Made by a program: the position numbers and the translations under genes. A stretch of 64,000 nucleotides of DNA from Valencia hispanica. Lineage: Eukaryota > Chordata > Actinopteri > Cyprinodontiformes > Valenciidae. Position 1 is the stretch's first letter; each line of letters starts with the position of its first letter. The notes under the pieces are model-generated. The model had not been told where the DNA came from. It searched no databases and was given only the letters and a program-made list of their open reading frames with translations. Where the stretch lies: contig OY747712.1 in NCBI GenBank assembly GCA_963556495.2, forward strand, positions 27,726,235 to 27,790,234, written 5' to 3'. Shown here in pieces: positions 37,447 through 43,400 of the stretch.

Positions 37447-40400
37447 TATATACACACACACACATATATACACAAATATATATATATACACAAATATATA
37501 TATATATATATACACACACATATATATACACAAATATATATATATACACACACATATATATGTATACGTGTATACACATACATACATACATAGGAAAACC
37601 ACGGGAATGTGTTGACTACCGACCGCGAAAAAAAACAAAAAACGCCCTAATACTGCTCGCAATACACACATTTATTTTAGAAAATGCTATGAAATTCAGC
37701 AGTGTTATAAGTTTAATTTCCTTTCAACCAATGGGAAGCTCATAAAAAGAGCTAGTGTTTCAGAAAACCCTTAAAATGTTGGTTTATTGCTTTTTGCCAT
37801 TTTGAACTGGATCAAGGTATATATTTTAGTTTAAATGCTTTGTGTTAAAAGCATAATACAGTGAAAGTGGGGTATTTTTACCCAAGGTCACAAATCTAAT
37901 TCTAGCCTCAAGCATACTTGTACCATTACGTATTTAACATCCCTGTAAAAAAAATTCAGAAAACACAACAAACAATTATATAAAAGTCGTGATATGTTTG
38001 GATGATTGTTTGAAAAATGTATCAACCAAAAACTACGGCTGAGTTTAATTTCCAACCATAATTAAGATTGATCTAAATTTGGTTCCTGACAATATCAGAT
38101 GCCACTTAACCATCTGTGGGTATGTAGACTCATCTGAAACATGAGCTTGAAAACCATTTCATGGGACCTACAAGGAAGTGTCAGGTGACTGCAGATAGAG
38201 AAAACAGATCAAAGCAGAATCCAGCCAGACCACATGCAACTGGCACTATAACACTTACAGCAGTATTATGGCAGAGAAGCACTAGAAATATTTAACAACC
38301 AAGCAAAACCATAAGAAAAGCAGTGACGATTTATAGACAAAGGGTACAGATTATAGTCTATATAATGCAGATAATTTAGGAGAATTAAAAAAAAAGCGAT
38401 TACATCCACTTTAATGGTGAAGGTGAAGGCTGTGCTTGGTTGTTGATGTTGGTGTCAGGGTAAAATCCTTACCATAAGCAGAGTATTCTGCAGGACTAGT
38501 CCCAGGAAAGTAACTTGTGCCGCTGGTCACAGGATACTGTTGGGTTGGAGGCATGTACGGAGTACGGTACTGCAGAGACAACATTAAGAATCAGTAAAAA
38601 GCCGTATCCTCAGACACAAACTGTACACTGAGGGTATTAATAATGAATAACATCAATGTTAAAACAGATCTATTTGTTATTTAGTTTTAAGGGATACAAA
38701 GTCAAAAACTGTTCAAGTCTCACGGAAAAAAAGAAGTGATTTAATGCAGTCCCTGAAATGTAACAAAAATAAAGAACTAAAATATACAGCATGCACTGAA
38801 AGCTTGCTGTTGAGGATAAGATTACGAGTCATCGATAGTATCCAATCAGACAAATTAACAGATTCTAATTTTTTAATGGGCTCACTCATCATCAGAAACT
38901 TAAAAATATTCTCTGGAGTCCGACATGTTGAATTTTAATCAGAAAATAGGAAATTATCGATTTGAGTGTCTTTGGTCATTAAGTTTTATAGTCTTCATGT
39001 CTTTGGTTTAGTGGTTGATCTTGTGATTATAAACAGGAGTGAAAAACTTAAAAAAAATTACAATATAGGGCGCAACTCCTAAGGACTTCTGGCTGGCTGT
39101 GACAACAGCATATTAACAGCGTGTTTTAACAGAACATTATAATGGGCAACAGACAAACCAAAGAGAACCCACCAGAAGGTCTCATGGTGGAAATTATATC
39201 TAAATATGGTTGACAGCATGATGTTTTTAACATTACTGTTTGCAAAACATTACATCAACACAATCGTGTGTTGCAAATTAAGAGGCCCTATTAAGAATTA
39301 TGAAATTGTCATATTTTTTCCCTATTTCAATTTAGCTCAGGAAAACGTTGTTTAATTGCACAAAAACTTTTTGTTGATGCCTGAGGAAAAGGTTAGGACA
39401 TAAAACCCTCTAATAGTTGGTATTAACACTTTTCCTCAAATGACTTCAGTGAGATGCCTACTTCTCACTTTCAGCAGTGTTGATGTAGTTTGGGGGGTTT
39501 GTTGCATGTACAGACCGTTCCAAACCTCCCATGGCATCTCAGAAGAATAAGGACCTGTGCTTGGACCATAACATTTTCAGCCAATCCCTGTTTGCTTTTC
39601 CTTAATGTTTGGGTCAATGTCCATTTGCAACATCCAATTTGCCGTTAGGTTTTTTTTGTTTGTTTAAGCAGATGGTCTCACATTTTCCTCAAGCCTCTGA
39701 CCCACAGCTGTATTTGTGGTGGATGCAATTATGATGAGCTGACCAGGTCCTGCTGCTGCAAAGCATTCCTAAACAATGACACTTCTATGTCTGTGTTTGA
39801 CAGTTTATATGAGGTTCTTTTCTTGAAATGCTCTAATTTACATCAACCATGTCATCTGTTTTGGTGTCCAAATGCTTGCATTTTAAGACTCACCTGTAAG
39901 AACATTATTCCAGAAGTCTTTATTTATGGTCTCTGCAGCCATCTTCTGTCTGGCTTTTGCGCTTTTCTTCAAGCGCAAAGGTCTCCTCCATGCAAACTAA
40001 ACTTGTTCTTTACTCTTAAAATATTTTCTGTACAATATGATGGCTGGTTTCCATTTCAGCTAGAGCTCTTTAAATCCCTTTGACTCCTACATTATTTTTC
40101 CTGACATTCTTAGATGGTGCTTTATCTTATGCTGTTCACTCTCATCTCAACACTCAGGAGCACATCAAACCATGTATGAGGTTGAAAGAGGGCGAATCTT
40201 ATTCATAATGCTACTTATGTGCACTAGATTTGATACATCTGTGTGATTTTTACTAAGTTTTAATTAAATGTTAGAGTAAAAATTGTTTTTAATTTGTTTT
40301 ACTGTTTTCAAAAGTGTTGACTTTTAAAGGAACATGGGGCAGGATTTGTAAATAAAATAAACATCCATGTCCAGTTTTTTAATGCTGTTGGGTGATAAAC

Positions 40401-43400
40401 CAAAAAGAATGAGCCCACCCACGTATCGTTCCGTTTTCTTAAACTGGCTGTGTGCTGCAAAATGTGCTGCAGTTCGGGGCCCAAATTTCCCGCGCTGTCC
40501 TACAGATGTGACGTCAATTGACACGACTTGCGCGTTCTCGACAGCTTTAAAAGAGGGAGAAAAATAGTCGCAGACCTCCATTGATTTAATTGTGAGAATG
40601 GATTCTTCTGCAACTAGGAAACGACCAAGGACGACTCACAGCCCACTAAAAAGTGGCACTAAGAAAAAGAAGTATGTCACTGTGAAGAGGCCTGTTTTTT
40701 TTGTGAAGCGTTTGTGCGCGCTCCCGTGCAGCTGGCTGCAGTTACTTGCAGTGCCGGCAGCGTCGCTCGTGAGTTTCGTTTCTTAACCCTGCTCCTTTAA
40801 ATGTTTGATTATAAATGTTAGAAGTCGATGAACCAACCTGTCCTTGTGGGATAAAATAGCCCTGAGGAGAACCACCGAAAGGCAGCTGCTGCTGGGGGAT
40901 CATCATCATCTGGGAGCTGGTAGGGTAGACATGCGTCGGTGCAACAGGTCGAGGGCCACTGCTAGTCTGCACCCTAGGAGCGCTGGCGGCCATAGTGGCT
41001 CGATTTTGATAGTAACTCTGGAGTAAAGATGGAGAATGGAGAACATGGGAAATATAGCAAAGCAAAAAACAAAAATGTTCCTCAGTGTTTAATAAACTTC
41101 CCAACTATGCTATGCCTAACTTATTTATTCACGTATTAGGAGTATTTTTTTTTTGGGTTGGTGCATGTGTCCCCTCACACATGACCTCATAGGGAAGGCA
41201 ATGCACTCACAGCACCCGCTGATTTCTACATCAAGCTGATTTTTTCAGCATCGAATCTACACCGTTTATTCAGTCTTGTTTCCCTGTCACACTGAGGTTA
41301 TCAAAGTTAGGGGAGGAGGGACGAAGAGAAAAGCGGTTACCTGCAAAGCTCTGTATCCACCCTTCAGCCGCACAACACATGAGCAGAGAGCAAGAGAGGG
41401 AGTGAGATTTAGGAGAAAATGAGGACTACAGACAACGAGGAAGGTTGACATAGCAAAGACAAAAAGCGAAGGTTGTGACAGACAGCAGTGCATCCCCCAA
41501 GTCGTGAACAGTTAGCTTAAGCAATCTTAGATGTACATGCAACTCTGTGGAAACAGCATCACCCCCAGGTCCAAAATCTGGGTGGATAAATCATTTAAAA
41601 GGACTGCAGGTGAAAGCAGAAACTGATGTGAAAATGCTGCAGAAATATACTATTTGTTTCTAAATGTAGAAACCCCTTCGTTTTATCAGCTTTTTATCTT
41701 TGCAAATCTCCACTATAGCTTGGTACTTTAATGTACTCGAAAATGTATTACAAGTCAACAAAAAGTAAAGTAACAAGTAAACTGAAACGATGAAATATTT
41801 AAATAATTAAGTAATCCAACTAATTCCACAATTAACTGAGTCATCTGTGCTTTCGTCAACAGAAATGTTGAATAGTATTTTATATTTTATCATGGTTGAA
41901 GCATTTCAAGAAACCTTGCATTTTAAATGGGGTTCACCTGTAAAAATAAGCATTATGAATAAATAAAATATAGTATTTATTTAGATTAATAAAGAATAAC
42001 AAAATCACTGTAGTTTATGTGCAGCAGTGTGCTCTATGATAATTTGTTACCTATGTTTTCATAAAATATTTCCTTGGCAGTAAAACAATGACAGACGAGC
42101 TCTTGGTAGATATTCTACGCTGGAAATGTAGGAAGTCCAACAACTTGTGATTTCTTTAAGAGAATATCTCAACATCGTTACAATGCAACTCATTTACCTC
42201 TCTGAGGTTGTTGAAGATCTTTGTGTAAAGACGCTCAGAGTCAAACTAATCCTTCTGTTGAGCGCATCATTACAGCTCAAAACATCTGGACTCAGGTTTG
42301 TTTGTGGTGATTCTGGATGATCCATCTGCCTGTGACTCCAGCTATAGATCATGTATAAAGCTGTTTAGGGGCTTCTACACCAAATGAGCCACCAGCTCTG
42401 TTGTGCCCTGAAATCCATTTACCTGTACTGCGTTTTCTGCACTGAGCAAAGCACAACTAGCGTGCAGTTCCCACCTCGGTGTAGAGGTGCGATTACCTCG
42501 GTACAGCTTGCTCTAAGCTCAGGTCACAGTTGAAATTTGTTGAACTTTGTGCTGCGCTGAAAACTGGGGTAGTCGATGTGGAAACAGAGCTCATTTACAA
42601 GCTCAACACATTTGTCTTGCACAGGTTTTGAAATGAACGAAGAATCGAGGCCAGAGATATTGCCTCAAGGATTTTCTTTTTTATCAAATCTTTTGAGTTA
42701 TATTTGCAGGCCTAATTTTAACGACTGACATAACACCTATCAAACTTGGCTATTGGAGCAGCTTAAATATGTTGGAAAGACAGCACAGAGGAGTCATGAT
42801 AAATAAGACCCTGGACTGGGATAGCAAAGCAGTGACTTTAAGCAATGATTGAGCTTCTGCTTTTGAGCTTCTGCAATAGAATGAATAACCACAAACCTCT
42901 GACACTGTTTAATGTTACACACTGAAACCAAGTCATTACAAATATCAAAGCTTCACAGTATTATTCCTTTAGTTGCTGGTTTCTGTAAATCGTTGCTCAC
43001 TCTACAAAAGTTGTTCCATTTAAACTAATTACAGTACAACAATCCTTTAATTGGCTAGTATTAATAATTAAGTTTCTTCACAATTGCAGTTGAGAAGAAA
43101 AATATTTAACTGAAATATATTCTATTTTTTGGCACCAAGTCAGGGGTCTGCAACCTTTGGTTTTAGAGCCATAGGTGGCTGTTTTAACCTTCCACAATGG
43201 TTCTTAATAACTTTAGCTTCGTTTCCACTGAGCGGAACGGTACGGCTCGGTCCTGTCCGCTATTCTGACTTTTCATGAGAGCGTTTCCACTGCCTACTGA
43301 ACTCTCCTTGAATAGGCAGGGTTTACCCTGAATGCTTGCATGGCGTCATACTGGAGGGACGAGGAAGTGGGTGACGTGCGACAAAACAAAGAAGAGGAGG

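Noticed and set aside
37132..37745. Several 130-183-aa ORFs on both strands (HTHTY / CVCVY repeats)
   Set aside because: Microsatellite translation, open in four or more frames at once.
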